Origin: Anoplopoma fimbria
Taxonomy: Eukaryota; Chordata; Actinopteri; Perciformes; Anoplopomatidae
Assembly: GCF_027596085.1 (NCBI RefSeq)
Contig: NC_072450.1
Location: forward strand, 31,215,676-31,279,675
Direction: 5' to 3'
Length of the DNA: 64,000 nt
Below are positions 9,846-22,962 of the stretch, piece after piece. Each line of letters opens with the position of its first letter. The stretch's first letter is position 1. The translations under genes and the position numbers were made by a program. The notes under the pieces were generated by a model that was given only the letters and a program-made list of their open reading frames with translations, was not told the DNA's origin and made no database searches.

Positions 9846-12800
9846 CATTTTTAGGTAGGGGGGTGTCATATTGGTGAATCCCTTTCTGCTCCAGGGCAGT
9901 CACCGCCATGGACACTCCTATATGTGTCAGCCTTTACAGAGCTTTTGTTTCTGTTTTTTTGCCTCCCTCTTGTCTCTCGCACCTCTCATCGTAGCTGCCG
10001 TCCTCGTTGTCTGTTTCTTCTGAGACTATTAAACGGCCTTGAGTGTCTGTCAGCAGCCATCACACGTGCGTGTTTCGTTAGCCCATGCGTGTGCGTGTTT
10101 CTTGATTCAGGACTGCTTTACTCGTCCCAATTACGCCGACAATTATAGCGCAGTGACCGACATTCACAGTTCATTCACAGACCTAATGAATTAAGACTAA
10201 GTGTAGACATAAAACGCTTTCTCACTTCTTACCCTCCTTATTTCCTCAGCTGTGGAGATTCAATGAATGGAAGCGGTTTGCACCTGATGGAAGCAGTTTG
10301 AAAGCAGGACAGGGAGGGTTTAGAGATAATTTTACAAGCCTGTTTAATAAGACTCTTGTCAAAACTATGTGTTTTGTGTGTGTGTGAGTTCCCTCCTCAA
10401 AGTCTGTTGCGTAGAAGATTAGTAGCAAGACGACTTGCCCATGAAACAAGCAGAAGATTAAAGTTACAGGAGGACGGCATCATTAACTGTGTATAGTTAA
10501 ATGTTAATGGGCGTGCTGCTGCCTTTGAGCACAGAAGGAGGAAGGTATGAAAGTGCAAGAGCAGAGGAAGGGTGAGGAGAGGGGAAGAGAGGGCTCACAG
10601 TTTGTAACCGTTTATTTTTTTAATGCAGAGAAGTTTGACCGAGAGAGCTCTTTTTCAGCAACCTTCGACTTCAAACTCCGGCGCATATTTAGACCTGGGA
10701 GCTGCCCCAAGTCTGCTCCTGCTGGCAGCCCCACTGCCCAAAGGCAGTGAAAGGGAAGGGAAATGTGTTAATTTGTTCACCTCCACCAAATTCTACATTT
10801 TTCACCTCAAACTCACTTTCAGATCACAGGGCTACCTCTGAAATCCAAGTAGTCATGCAGGTTGCTGCCTCACCTTCAACATCAACCGCCAACAACATTA
10901 AAGTTGGCCCATGTAGCCTTAGCACGAGTAGAGAACATTTTTTTAAGTTTTAAGTTAAACTGAATCAGCAATGACGGTGCGGAAATATCGACATAACTTA
11001 AAGTTTGATTGATAAAGTGGCTAACATTAACCACCAACCGACTAAGCTTTTTGTCCATCTGTTTGAGATGTCTTACAGCTGTAAGTTGAAGAATTTGTTC
11101 TATCAAAAGTTCCATGGTCTCACTGAGGGTGCACTTGTCATTCATTTATCGTGCTAACATTTGCTAACTACTATAGGTACAAAGTGCAGCTGAGTGTGCG
11201 ATTAGTTTTGCAGGTATTTGGTGATAAACAAAAAAATATTGGGCAAATTTAATTTTGACATTTGGACTACAGAGGCACTCAATGAAAAGCTAAGGGATCA
11301 AGCGATCAAAGTTATCATAATTCATTCTCCTGGGAAAATATTTCCTCCCCTTTACCCTATCCAATTTCTGACTTTCACATTGTGTGCCTCTCAGACTGTG
11401 CACTTTGTCGTCCACCGAGCCTTTTTGTGGCTTGCTGCCCGTTCGTAATTGAAGGAAAAGAGGCCCAAGAAGAAGGACATGCAGCATGGAAAACGTCAGC
11501 TGTGCTTGCCTGAGGAGACAACTTTCTCAAACCTCCAAGTTCAGCGTGAGGAGGCCCGCAAGCTGAGAAAAACAAGCCGGGTTAAGACAGGTGTTGGTGT
11601 GTGTGTGTGTCTTTGTGTGTGTTTCTGTCTGTCCGTCCGTTTGCAGGCCAGACATCTGGCGGCAGCTGGCCTACAAGCGCTGCCTTGCAGATTGACAGGC
11701 TTTATCGTGTGTTGGTGTGCTCCCATCCACCACTTGTCCCCTATGTGACATGGCCTGTCACACCACTTTGTCACAGTGGGAGAGAGGTCGTAACATACGG
11801 TAAGTGCATGCACAAACACACAAACTCACACACTCCGTTTTAACGTTTGGTTCAGGGTGTAAGAGAGGGGGATAAAGACGCAGAAATAAAGACATAGAGA
11901 GAAAATAGACTTCTCATTCACTGGGGGAGAAAAGTGAAGTGTTGTTCACATATTTGAGGACCATTTAGAAGAAGGAGCCACATCAGAAATGAGCTGTTTT
12001 CTATTCATGAACTGAACTAGAAACTCCCAGTGTGAAGGGCAGAATAGAAAGTGCACAGCTGCTTACTGACTTACAGGGATTCTTAATTTGGAGGTCTGAT
12101 ATTATGGTATGTCTCTCACACACACACACACACACAGACATCAAAATACATCAGTGAGCCCTGCCGTTTCCTTCATGCTCGGTTTTCTGTATTATTGCCA
12201 AAAGTAATTTAATTGCAGCTGGAGAAGCTTGTTATATGTGTACATCTTAATGTTTGAGCATAGCGATTGCATCCAAAAGAGCAACCCACCAAAAGTCAAT
12301 TGCTAACAACACTGTCGTGCATGTAAATCACCCTGTTTTAATGTCAGATAAATGTAGTGCAGCTACAAAAAAAAAGTCTTATTTCAAAAGATGTGGTTCA
12401 GAAAATGTGCTATATGCTAAAGGACTCTTTTAAATGGGTAGAATCGTTTTTCTAGCCTGGGAGCTTAGATGGAAAGCTGCACAGCTTATATGTAAACAAA
12501 TGTCAAGCATAATGATTTTCAATGGAGAAAACTGGCTGCTCCAGGTCAAAAGACTTAATATACAAATGCAGCTCGGCTGAAGTTGGAGGGTTGATGTTCG
12601 CAGGTGGCGAATTACAGCAACAAACTGGGTCAAAGATAAAGGTAGTTTTCCCTTTGATGTAGGCATTGGCAAGGGAACTTCACAAAATGGGATTTAATGG
12701 GTCTGATATCACGCCGAACTGGACGTGAATGGAGATGAAACGGAACCCTTATCGACTTAGGTGGGGCAAACGGCACCAGTATTTAGTATCACCTTTTTGT

Positions 12801-13662
12801 CAGTAAGCAAAAAAAATACAACCTACACAACCTCTGCAAACCTGCAACACTCCCCATGTATCAGACAGGTGTATACTTTTGAGCTTGTGGTCAATTATTG
12901 CACTGCGCTGTACTGCATGACTTAATATTTAGAATACAGAAGAGAATATTATGACCGCCATTCAATATGGTGTTTCACTAGCTCAGGTATTGTTCACTTA
13001 TAGGAAAATAAAAAAATTTTGTGGTGAGGATTTACAGATTCAAAATGAGTCAAACTGCCTGAATCTGACCAAAGGGAATCGCAGCTGAATTCATCAAGGA
13101 CTCTGTTTTTTATTGTCATACACTGCTTGTGCCGCCTTTATGTATTATGTTGATCTGTTAAGAGTTAAGAACCTCAAATGTGTGAAGGAAAAAAAGCATA
13201 TTTTGGGATCATTTTTGATTGTACATTGTAAGCATATGACACGGTGAGCTGTGGAAAGAGAATCCCTTGCAGGACAATTATTATAATTAAAGAAAGGCCT
13301 GTCAAAATCTAATAATTAAAACTTCAAAAATAAAACGACTTAATCCTACTTACAGTGGAGAAAGGGTAAGAGTAGTGACCACATGATGACATCCAGCTTG
13401 CTAAGGGCAGGAATAGCCAATCAGAACGATAAATAGATCCTAATGACATAAATGGAATAAGCCTCGATCTTTTTCTTGAACTACTCAAATGATCCCCATT
13501 GATGACATTATCGTTAAAGTGAATTAAATAATGTCATGGAATGCTTCATCATACAGTAACAATTTATTTACATTAAGGGGAACCAATTGGTAGAAGATGT
13601 AATCAGAAAGTCCTGCATATACATTCATTAAATAACATTTCACCCATAATTTGTAGAATTGC

Positions 13663-13681
13663 TTTTTTTTTTTTTTTTTTT
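13663..13681. repeat. Poly(T) run
   Basis: Nineteen consecutive T. This could be the oligo(A) tail of an unrecognised minus-strand retroelement, but no body is visible upstream on that strand. Confidence 0.9.
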
Positions 13682-14394
13682 ACAGCCGTGAGCAAATATG
13701 CAAAACAGCTCTACTTATCCCAAATTTGGACATGCATCATATGTAATAATTCAGAATACTAAATTAAGTATTAACAAAAATTAAATATCAGCATAATAGG
13801 ATTTCCTCAAATTTACATTTTCTCATATTTGTCAAAGCACCAAAGAAGATGTTGATTGTAGTAAATAAATTACATATCACAGCATCTACAATAATGAGTA
13901 CAGAGTGATCATCATTCATCATTGCCGGGTGTTCATTTTTGACAGACAGTGACGGCTTAAGTGTGTCCTTCCCTGACTAACATCTGCTGCTGCGGTCTAC
14001 ACTATAACTCCACATGGCCTGGAGCAGTGTGGTCTTCTCATATGAGCTCATAGACTTTCCGTCTCCAGGAGGAAAACAACTCTCTGAGTGGATTTAAAAA
14101 AGAGAACAAGGTGTAAGGAATACCGTCACACAGGTTGTAGCAGCTTTCAAAACACTCACATCACTACAGTTAACCTCAACGGGGAACAAGACTTTCCAAT
14201 TTCCAAGATGTATGGCCTCTATGGTGACTGTATAGGCGACGCCATCCCATTCACAATCCCTCTTTATCAGCAATCTTGTATTTAAATTGTATTTGTTTGG
14301 CTATTTAATGCCATGCTCCCGAAACAAAATGTGTCTCATATGTCTTGCAGTTATTGGAGCACATTAATAGAATTATCATTCACTAAATAAATAG

Positions 14395-14545
14395 CACATG
14401 AAGCTAGTTTAGATGTAAGGATAGGCACAGCGGTGCTATTGTGTTTACCATGCTAACCATCTTCGCATGTTAGCATTTCGTCAGAATATTTGAATTGGCG
14501 TGCTAATATTAGGCAAAAAACTAATGTTAGGTTAACAGCACGGAT
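14395..14545 (-). repeat. TTAGCATGCTAA-type dispersed repeat, copy 1
   Basis: It contains TGTTTACCATGCTAACCATC, GCATGTTAGCATTT and GTGCTAATATTAGG, the reverse orientation of a short teleost repeat rich in the palindrome TTAGCATGCTAA. Copies 2 and 4 at 16,119 and 38,069 share the same order of blocks. The class is unknown to me and the ends are approximate. Confidence 0.55.
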
Positions 14546-16118
14546 AGCCGACTTCAATAAATGAATGAATCTCAAAACATGGCAACTGCATGTCCCAGCC
14601 GAGTTCGTCAAGCGTCACCTGGAAACAGTTTCCCTTGTCGCCTTTGCTACTTGCAGAGCATTTCTGTATTTAGTAACTTACTCTGTATTTGCGATGCATT
14701 TAATGCCTTTTTATTTTATTTTTTACTTGATGTTAAGTTTTCATATGAATAAAATATAGAAACTTCCCTTCTTAGAACAGATAATGTTTCCGAACTAAAT
14801 CCCAGATCCCTAGAACTCTCTGTGTTAAAAGTAAAAAGGCCCTCTTTACTACTTTTCTTCTCAATTTCCAAAGGGTGGGACTGATTAAATCAAATCTTCT
14901 CTGTGATGTATCAAAGACTAAAAGCGACACTTGAGCATGGAAGACTACGCTTATCCACAAAAGCTAAGTGAATCTCCAGGTACTGAATTATTCCCGTACA
15001 TTTGGTTTTTTGATGAGGCAATTTTCTCTGGCTTGCAGTCGCAACATCTGTGCCCCTCCATGTATGCACACACACCAACACACACACAGAAACGATCCCA
15101 GTCTTTGTCGCCTCCACTTCCATCACACTTTTCAGACCATTGCGGTTTGTGTGTCACTTTAGAACAACCTTTACCCTTCCATTCATATGGCTGCCGCTGT
15201 CACACCTGAGACCAGGAGAGGCTCATTCTGCTCACTTCTTCACTTGATAGCACTTAGACACACACTCCTAGCAAATGGCCTGTGTGTAAAGACATTGTAT
15301 TGGTTAAACCTCAAAAGAAATGAGATGGAACATCAGGAATGTAATGTCTACTCTGCCTTTTTCTCTGCATGGGTTAGTCATTGTGAGAGAGCAAATCTAG
15401 TTTCATTACAATAGTAGAATACTTTTTGGAAGGCAAGGAATCCTACTGAGGTCAAAGATTTATTTCAATGCAATTGGCATGTCAATATATTTTTTCTAAC
15501 TGTTGTTTTTCATGAGTAAAATGACATAAGGCATTCATATTATGCAGCAGAAAAGCATTGTCATTTTTTGTTTCACATTGTGATTAAAAACATCAACCAA
15601 CCATGCTGTGCGGAACAGACATATTGGTAATGTAAACTGCAGCTTATGGTAAAATGGGGGCTTCTGTACCACTGTAGCAATCTGTATTTGTTCTTTCGAC
15701 CTTGACGGTGGCAGTGCCTACCAGATCCACTCCATATGTTCTTCCCTTTCACAACTAAAAATGGCCTTTTTATCAAAGGGAACTAAAACTCAGTCAGAGC
15801 ATTTTGCTAAAAGGAATTTCAATAAAATAGTTTAGAGCAGCTTAGGGTATACAGCCATTTTAGCTCAGACAGACTGCCGGTCGCTGCTCTGGGTCAATGG
15901 GATCCCGGTAGTTCTTCCTCTGTCTGCGAGGGTCCATTTCAACCTTTTAATGAAACATATTTTTAACGCCCTCAGTGAGTATAGTCTGTATAAGACTGAA
16001 TAACTCTAGTGATAACCTGACTTATCTTATCTATCGCCATCAAAGCATCAACTGTTGTACTTCTTCAATACCCTTGGTTTAATTAATGACATTCCCATCA
16101 TGCCTCACCTTTATTTTG
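14546..16118. other. Unique DNA, no gene seen
   Basis: There are no coding or mobile-element features. A short (CA)n run is near 15,066-15,088. The overlapping frames around 14,911-15,250 lie on both strands through this CA-rich stretch and look like chance. Confidence 0.5.
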
Positions 16119-16243
16119 TGCTAATTAGCCAATATTAGCATGCTAACATGCTAAGCTAAGACGGCGAACATGGTGAACGTCATACCTGCTCCACATGACG
16201 TGCTGTTGTCAACAAGTTAGCAAGCTGATGTTAGCATTAACGC
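16119..16243 (+). repeat. TTAGCATGCTAA-type dispersed repeat, copy 2
   Basis: It runs GCTAATTAGCC, TTAGCATGCTAACATGCTAA, GAACATGGTGAACG, CATACCTGCT and GATGTTAGCATTAA. This is the forward order of the same family as copies 1 and 4. Confidence 0.6.
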
Positions 16244-16660
16244 CTACTGAGAGGACATTTTTATAATATCGTTGGGCTTTTCTTTTGAATTTCTTTTGAC
16301 ATTTTTTAACAATTTCTTTGTTTACTTGCGGAGCCATTATTCTGTCATGTTCAAGTATGAAGAACGAAGATTTAGGGGAGCTGCTAAACATAGCTGAACA
16401 GAGCAAATTAATGGCCCAGCAAAAATGGCATATTTCCTCACTTTAAATGGTCCAAGTAAAACACTGACTACATGGAAATGTAATCTGTGGGCCTACAACC
16501 TTGGATGCCTTTAGGCAAAATGCAGTCAATCCAGTCTATTCCTCTTTTTTTGAGACATAATCTTGATATCTTCTTGAGAGCACCAACATTTTTGGAGGTA
16601 CATAAATGAAGGACCCTACTGACAGCTGCTGTTTCTGAGGAAAAACAGGAACGACATCTA

Positions 16661-17050
16661 CAGTTTCAGAATCAGAATCAGTTTTATTGGCCATGTATGC
16701 GTACACATACAAGGAATTTGATCCGTTTTTTTTCTGTTGCTCTCAACGTACATACACAGAAATAAACAAATAAACAAAAAACAAGGACAACAAAGAAGAA
16801 CAAGGGTAAACATGAACATTTTACTACAATGTATAAATATAATATATTAATACAAATAATTATGAAAATAATATATATATAATTAATATGACCATAAAAC
16901 ACAATATTGATTACAATTAAATGGAGACAATAGTGGAATGATGCAGAGTGCAAAGAGGCTTGAATAATTATGAAAACAAACAGTATCTGAAACAAAATTC
17001 ATCATAAGTTAAATAAAAAAAGTTTATATGTTTGCGTTTTTTTTTGTTTT
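16661..17050 (-). mobile_element. LINE 3' tail (GATTCT repeat type)
   Basis: On the minus strand this ends ...TTGGCCAATAAAACTGATTC followed by a TGATTC/TGATTC-like tail, beginning around 16,661 on the plus strand. It matches the 3' end of a widespread fish LINE group (L2/CR1/Rex1-like). The internal part, containing the reverse complement of a gtgcaaagaggct block near 16,950, also fits. No reverse transcriptase is present, so this is a 5'-truncated insertion. The inner boundary is approximate. Confidence 0.6.
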
Positions 17051-20000
17051 TTTAGCATCACCAGCCAACCTTGTTTGCAAATTTAAATTTCATCACATGT
17101 CTCATATGATTTGCTATTGTAGTTTTATTTCCACGTAATATCAATTCTTTTTTTATAATAAATCAAACAGGGAGCTGCCGGCATTGAACCATCATTCAGG
17201 AATATAATTTGTTGACAGATTGAGTTTTTATTTGTTTCACAGATATGCGCCTGATGTAAAGTTAATTCATGGTCTTGAGCCACCAACACCTAAACCATGT
17301 GTGTCATTCAGCAGGGGCAGAGCTAGACAGACCAGGACATCAGCCAGCGGCAAAACATGCATCAAGACAAACCAATGATTGCGATATAAACCTTATCATG
17401 GATGAACTTTTTTTTCCTACTGTTTGGTCATTTTGCAAACTGTTTTTCTTTAATTGTGTGTAAAATAATTCAAGTGAGCTGTCATGCACATTGACTTATC
17501 TTGGGTCTACCTGCTGATAATAAGCTCCAGCCTGTATCGACAAATGTGCCTAAGGATAGCTGCTAGCATGACTGTAGACTCTTAGTCTTCTTTCATAGTC
17601 CTCAAAGTATAAATCCTAACCATAATGGATAAAGTTATCATCTGCCACTTCTTTCTTTTGTTGCTAACATTCTCAAAAACACAAAAACATTCTGGTAAAT
17701 TGAGGCAATCATTAGATAGAGGTCAACAACATAGGTGAAGGATAAGTTGGGACACCACACAATGTAATTACACTTCACTTCATCAAAACCAAATAAACTG
17801 TCCCACTTCCTATAGAGAATTATTAAAAATCTGTGTTGAATGTGATGCTTGACTTATTTACAAAAAGAAAAAGTGAGGTTTACACAAGGACCAGAGTGCT
17901 GAATAAGAGTTAAGGCAGAATCAAGGTCGGAGCTGAAAAAAGCTATTTCAGTGATATTGCTAAATTGTACTGACTCAATCCAACCTGTTAATAATGAATA
18001 ATGCTTGGGCAGGTAACATCCCCAGAGATTCATGTTAATAGCATTTGGCCATGCTCCTCATCTGCAATAACGATATAAATGTGCAGGCTGGGAAATGCGA
18101 GAGCAAATTCTGAAATCAATATTCTTTCTATTACCTATTTTGTGTACCGACCATGTGTCGCCATCGGCATGTGTGCACATGTTTTTGAAACGTGCCCTCA
18201 CTGCCTCCATGTCTCGCCGTCATCTTCCCCTTCAACCGGCAGCGTTTCTATCCATCACGCAGGAAAAATAAGCAAGACTTAAGGACGATTCTCATAATTA
18301 CGCCCCGCCTAACGCCATCACCATCCCCATCCCCATCCTCAAGCAATGTCCCCACAACAAACGTTACTTCAGGGCGTGAAAAGACACCTTCCCACATCAG
18401 ACACGGACCAACGTCTGCCGTTCCATTCCACTTCCAACGGTGAGCATCAATTTTTGTGCGCCGGATAACACTAAAGGCCCAGCCTGCGACTAGCAGCGTC
18501 CCCGTCCTTTAACAATTACAGATAACAAGATGAACATTGGAAATGAAAAGTCATCAGGGTTCCCTTTCAGCCGAGCGTGAGTGACCGTATCTGCCCCCTA
18601 AATCTTTGTGTTAACCTTGGCTTTGTGTGTGCTCGAGCCCGGCACGCCTTTATTGGCATTAAAATCAAAGTGGTGGCGGATGGGCAGTGGGCGACACACC
18701 CCACTTCACCCCGCTACCCTCACACACACACACACACACACAGTGTTTTGTCATTTTCCCAGCAACCTCCACTCACTCTCATTTTGTCCCCAGCTCCATC
18801 TGCTGGGGTTGAAAGGGTTTTTAATTTTCGATCCAATCGCCGCTCTTTGGCTCGTAATGTGGCAGCATACTGTAGCCATAAAGAGCAGGGATGTAATGTT
18901 TGTGTGGGCTGGGTGTTAAATGCTACCTGTCCCCGTTAAGCCTGTCTGGCCATGCAGATAGCCTCAACTCACAGGCATTAGGGCACAACTGGAATAGTTC
19001 TCATCTGCTGCAGGGAGCGTGGCCGCGTCTGATAATAAGGTGTTGATAGAGCGCATTAACTTGATGGCTTCTGCAGCCCTGATACACCAACAGACCGCAG
19101 GCAAGGGGTAGGCTCAGAGAGAAAAACAGACAACAGACAGCAGACAGCAGTCACACGTCAATTCACATATCAATCATTAATTTGCGAAATGAATGAACTG
19201 AATTGATTCACTTGCAGATCTGGATCGGATCTTTAGAGGAGCCTCTGTCAGGTTGGACTATGCTCTGTAAGGTGTGATTAAAGCTGACATGCATGCAAAA
19301 TCAAGATGATATTGTTTGTTGGCTCCAGTTGAAAAATAAAAAGTGGCAAAGACTTGAGGGCTGACTGATAACTATTGTAATTATGAATCAACATTCACAA
19401 ACGTCCTCACTCAGTGCTGTTGACAGTATTAAACCATGCTATTTTGTGACGTAATGTAATATAATAAATATTGACTGATTCAGATTAAGCGCCAATTACT
19501 ACTATTGTATAAAGGTGCTGATCATTTGCACAAACTGCACAGAGATGTCTATATGACTGCCTACTGCATGTATAAACCCAGTGTAGAAAGCACCCAGCTA
19601 CATGTCTGTTTCAGAGTCTGTCTGAAAACACCATATATGTACGAAAAGGAGTTTTGGGAACTCGGCTGTTTACACAGAAACACATAAACCAGTGTGCGAA
19701 AGTCCCAGTGGGCTTTAGAGACCTTGATTGACACTTCAGACCCCCTGAAAGCCTTAAAAGCAACATTTTAGACAGTTATTTGTCACTTGCAGTTATCACT
19801 TAAATGTCTTTTAAAAAGCGTATTTATTCAAACTGCAAAACATATATACACATATATGAATAGTAAGTGCGAGAGTCGGTTTTCCGCCGTAAATGACACA
19901 TCCAGAGATGTAACAGGTTGCATGAAGCGAGTCTGTCTGCATGTCAGTTTGTGGACCTAAACAGACCCCGTTTGGACAAATTTGATCCAGTGTCTTTTGT

Positions 20001-20569
20001 GAGAACCAGGATTAAAGCACAATGTCGTCTCTCCTCTTTTTGGTTAACAGGACCGAAACTAGAAGAAGCAGATCCAAGGACTGTGTGGGGTTTGAGCATG
20101 TTCATGGCAAAGTCTGGTATAATAAAGGATCTGAAGTGATGAGTTCTGAAGCACATGGTTATATGTAGAGCTTTTTAATAATGTATCTTCAAAATTGTGG
20201 TCTCTGCCTGCATTGGCTGAACAGTGTGGAGAGAACATGGACGGCGCAGGTGAAAGAGAGAACTAGAGGAAAAGAAGAGGTGGAGCTGAGATGGGGCACA
20301 TCAGAGGAAAGCCCTCTAGAAAGTTTAACTAAAAATGTCAAAATGACAGATATGTTCACAAGCAATGGGAATAGTTAATCAAATTTTTTTTGTAGCAGGT
20401 CCGCCCACAGTACGTCATGATAACATGTTCCAAGTTGATTCCATGTTTAAAATAAGTAAGTAATGTCATCATCAACACATTGATGCAGTAAGAAAGCAGA
20501 AAATGCAAATGGAAATAATATTATATAACATTATATATATATTGTCTCATAAAGAATAACTTTAATTCA
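17051..20569. other. Unique DNA with a small repeat fragment, no gene seen
   Basis: A 45-bp piece at 17,552-17,596 (GCTGCTAGCATGACTGTAG and flanks) resembles the distal end of the TTAGCATGCTAA-type repeat. A (CA)n array lies at 18,720-18,742. The block 18,900-19,120 is unique, repeat-free and moderately GC-rich, and could be conserved non-coding DNA. No frame has a recognisable domain. Confidence 0.5.
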
Positions 20570-21064
20570 GAACTTTATGTTAAGTACAACTTAAACAAAA
20601 GACAAAGATCCCTATGTGCACAGTTACGCTCAGGAACATTAGCATTAGCCCTAGAGACCGGGAGGTTTCATTCCACTCCAGAGGAGGACAGAATCTGTTT
20701 GTTGTGTGAGCTCGGGGAAATTGAAAATGAGGTGCACTGTTTGTTTTACTGTCCTGTCTACGAGGACATAAGGGATGTCCTCTTCAGTAAAATGACAAAC
20801 CATTTATGTTGATTTCTTTTGGCTGGATGATTATGAAAAACTTGAGTTGTGTTTTAGGAAAGGAACCTTCTATGTAGCAGATTTTATTTGCCAGGCCTGG
20901 GAGAGAAGGCAGAATGTTTTGTTTAAGATTGAGCGGTGAAGCAACATGTCATTTTGTAATCAAATGTGACCTGATGAGATGTGGATCCACTGCAGCTGTA
21001 TTGTTGGTGTCTTGTAAACCCATGAGGGTTGGGCACGTTTTTGTGCATGACACGAAAATAAAAA
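20570..21064 (+). pseudogene. LINE C-terminal fragment with 3' untranslated tail
   Basis: This reads as the C-terminal end of a non-LTR retrotransposon polymerase. Frame 1 (20,570-20,812) is open for 80 codons and contains NKRQRSLCAQLRSGTL, then ALETGRF, then a zinc-knuckle-like pattern CLLC...HCLFYC followed by PVYEDIRD. The pattern of basic segment, ETGRF and C-x2-C-x(n)-H-x4-C is usual at the end of several LINE polymerases. A TGA ends this frame. The last segment (WLDDYEKLEL ... AWERRQNVLF) continues in another frame at 20,820-20,939, so a frameshift lies near 20,810. The rest is a 3' untranslated region that ends in AAAATAAAAA and runs directly into the (TATC)n array. I cannot assign the clade with certainty. 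Everything upstream is missing, so it is 5'-truncated and inactive. Confidence 0.7.
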
Positions 21065-21211
<147 letters not shown>

Positions 21212-22132
21212 ATGAACTGTTTAGTATTTTCTGTAAGGTGGAAGTTCCCAGAGATTCATGATGATCAAAAGAAGTCCAGTCAGAGCTCTGAGGAAACGTT
21301 TGATGCAAATCAAACACACCAAAAGTGCACACAAATTACACATATGAAAATGTTCCCTGGTAGCCGTGGGACTGTAATTGACCAACTCTTGAGTCTTCAA
21401 CCATGTTTTTCAAAGTATAAGATGAAGAGACGTGCTACAAACATGAGCACGCTACACACATGTGCTTTTTACAAGGGCGAGGTGACCCTGAGATAGTTGA
21501 TTTGATTTGGTTAGGAGATAATTTGCAACCTTCAGGGATGAAGCAGTGGGGTGAGTTGGTCCTCCCATCACAAACAGACAGAGGAAGCGAGAGGATGGAG
21601 AGCAAGGTGAGGATAGAAAATCTTATATCTTATGGAGGAAAATGGCGAGAATGATAAAGCCGATGCCATAACTCACCGGAGAGGTTTGGAGAGTGGACGG
21701 TACAGAGAAAAATAAATAAGAATACAGAGACAAACAAAAAAAAAAACATGAAGAAATCTACAAAAAGAGGGCAGTGGAAAAATGCTCCTCTCTCTTCTGA
21801 GCGTCAGGCCGTTCAGTAATCTGATAAGCACATATCCTCCAAAGCCCTGCCGCCTCCACCGCCGTCGCTACAGACTTAAGGGCGAACACGGCGCGCAGTG
21901 TTTATCGCCCCGTTGCCGTCATTAGGAATCGCACAGATTAGCCTTGACATTCTAGCAGATGAGAGGGGGTAACAAAGGAGCGAGCTATTAGCATGCTAAT
22001 GCACGTCGAAAGAGTTCAGAGCGGCCCTTTTATCCAGGCGCTAAGCCCTCTATCCCGCTGAAAAGCGCACAGATAATACATTTTCTGACTCACCTGTGAG
22101 CTTCTCCGTGTGCACGAGGGTATGGATGGATG

Positions 22133-22134
<2 letters not shown>

Positions 22135-22179
<45 letters not shown>
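22135..22179. repeat. (TG)n microsatellite
   Basis: About 22 TG units without interruption. Confidence 0.95.
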
Positions 22180-22180
<1 letters not shown>

Positions 22181-22911
22181 TGCTCAGCTGGTTACACAGT
22201 AACAATGAACAGAGACAATGCTGTAAAGATTAAAAGACAAAAATGTTCAACTGTTCACCTTTACTTGCAGTGGTCATTAGGCAGGCACGTCTTCCATTAC
22301 TTGCCTGTTACTGCTGTTGTTACTCTGCTTTTCTTTCTCTCACAAGATGGCAGTGTACCGCCTTGGTTTCTTTCAGCTCCAGAGGGAGAGACCCCGGCTC
22401 CTGGACACATTCAAGGTTCTTTGTTTGTACTTTGAAGTGAAAGAGGTAGCAGCTGAAAGCATACAAAAAGCTGGTGGTATAGCGTCTTTCAATCCTAATA
22501 ATGTGCTGCAAAGAGTTGTGTGTGGTCTTATTGATTGGACAACTTGCCTGACTTTAAAACAATGGCTTTGGTAAGTGTGTGTGTGTGTGTGTGGGTAGAC
22601 CGGAACGGTGGAGAATCTCATTGAGTGCATGCATGTGTTTGTGTGCACAAGCACCAACACGGACATAGTATTTATGTGTGTGCACATGTGCTTCAATTGT
22701 GTTTCGAGTGATACGCAAGCACCATTGTCTCGTGTTACTTTGCATTGATCATTTCAGCTTCATCCTTTGTTCACGCAGCTGCATCGTTTGTTGAAAATGA
22801 GGACAACACGACTCCAAATCCTTGCTACACTCATGGGGCTGTAAAAAAAAAAAAAGAAAGAGGATGGCATATTAAAAAAGCCCCAACATGCAATTCTTTA
22901 AGTGTGAGTCT

Positions 22912-22962
22912 AGGCTTTAATGCCTATTTCTCATTTTTGAGGAGAAATGGGCATTAAAGCCT
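22912..22962. repeat. Short hairpin (21-bp stem, 9-nt loop)
   Basis: The left arm 22,912-22,932 and right arm 22,942-22,962 are reverse complements except for one position, which would be a G.U wobble if transcribed from the plus strand. The loop is 22,933-22,941. Partial pairing extends a few bases further. It could be a microRNA-like hairpin, a MITE core or chance. No function is shown. Confidence 0.85.

Larger units (their letters stand above)
9410..14394. other. Unique DNA with microsatellites, no gene seen
   Basis: Simple repeats are a (GT)n array at 9,804-9,845, short (GT)n runs near 10,373-10,387 and 11,599-11,624, (CA)n at 12,117-12,136 and a T-run at 13,663-13,681. Frames such as 11,449-11,748 (99 codons) have no recognisable domain, and their ends read through GT repeats. 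The region 10,940-11,200 might be an old repeat, but I could not assign it. Confidence 0.5.

Noticed and set aside
11449..11600. Charged frame (KEKRPKKKDMQHGKRQ) that looks like an exon
   Set aside because: No convincing splice acceptor or donor, no homologue that I recognise, and the frame continues into a GT repeat.
22317..22574. 85-codon frame with a Kozak-like AAGATGGCA
   Set aside because: No domain and no support from neighbouring sequence. It ends at the edge of a (TG)n repeat.
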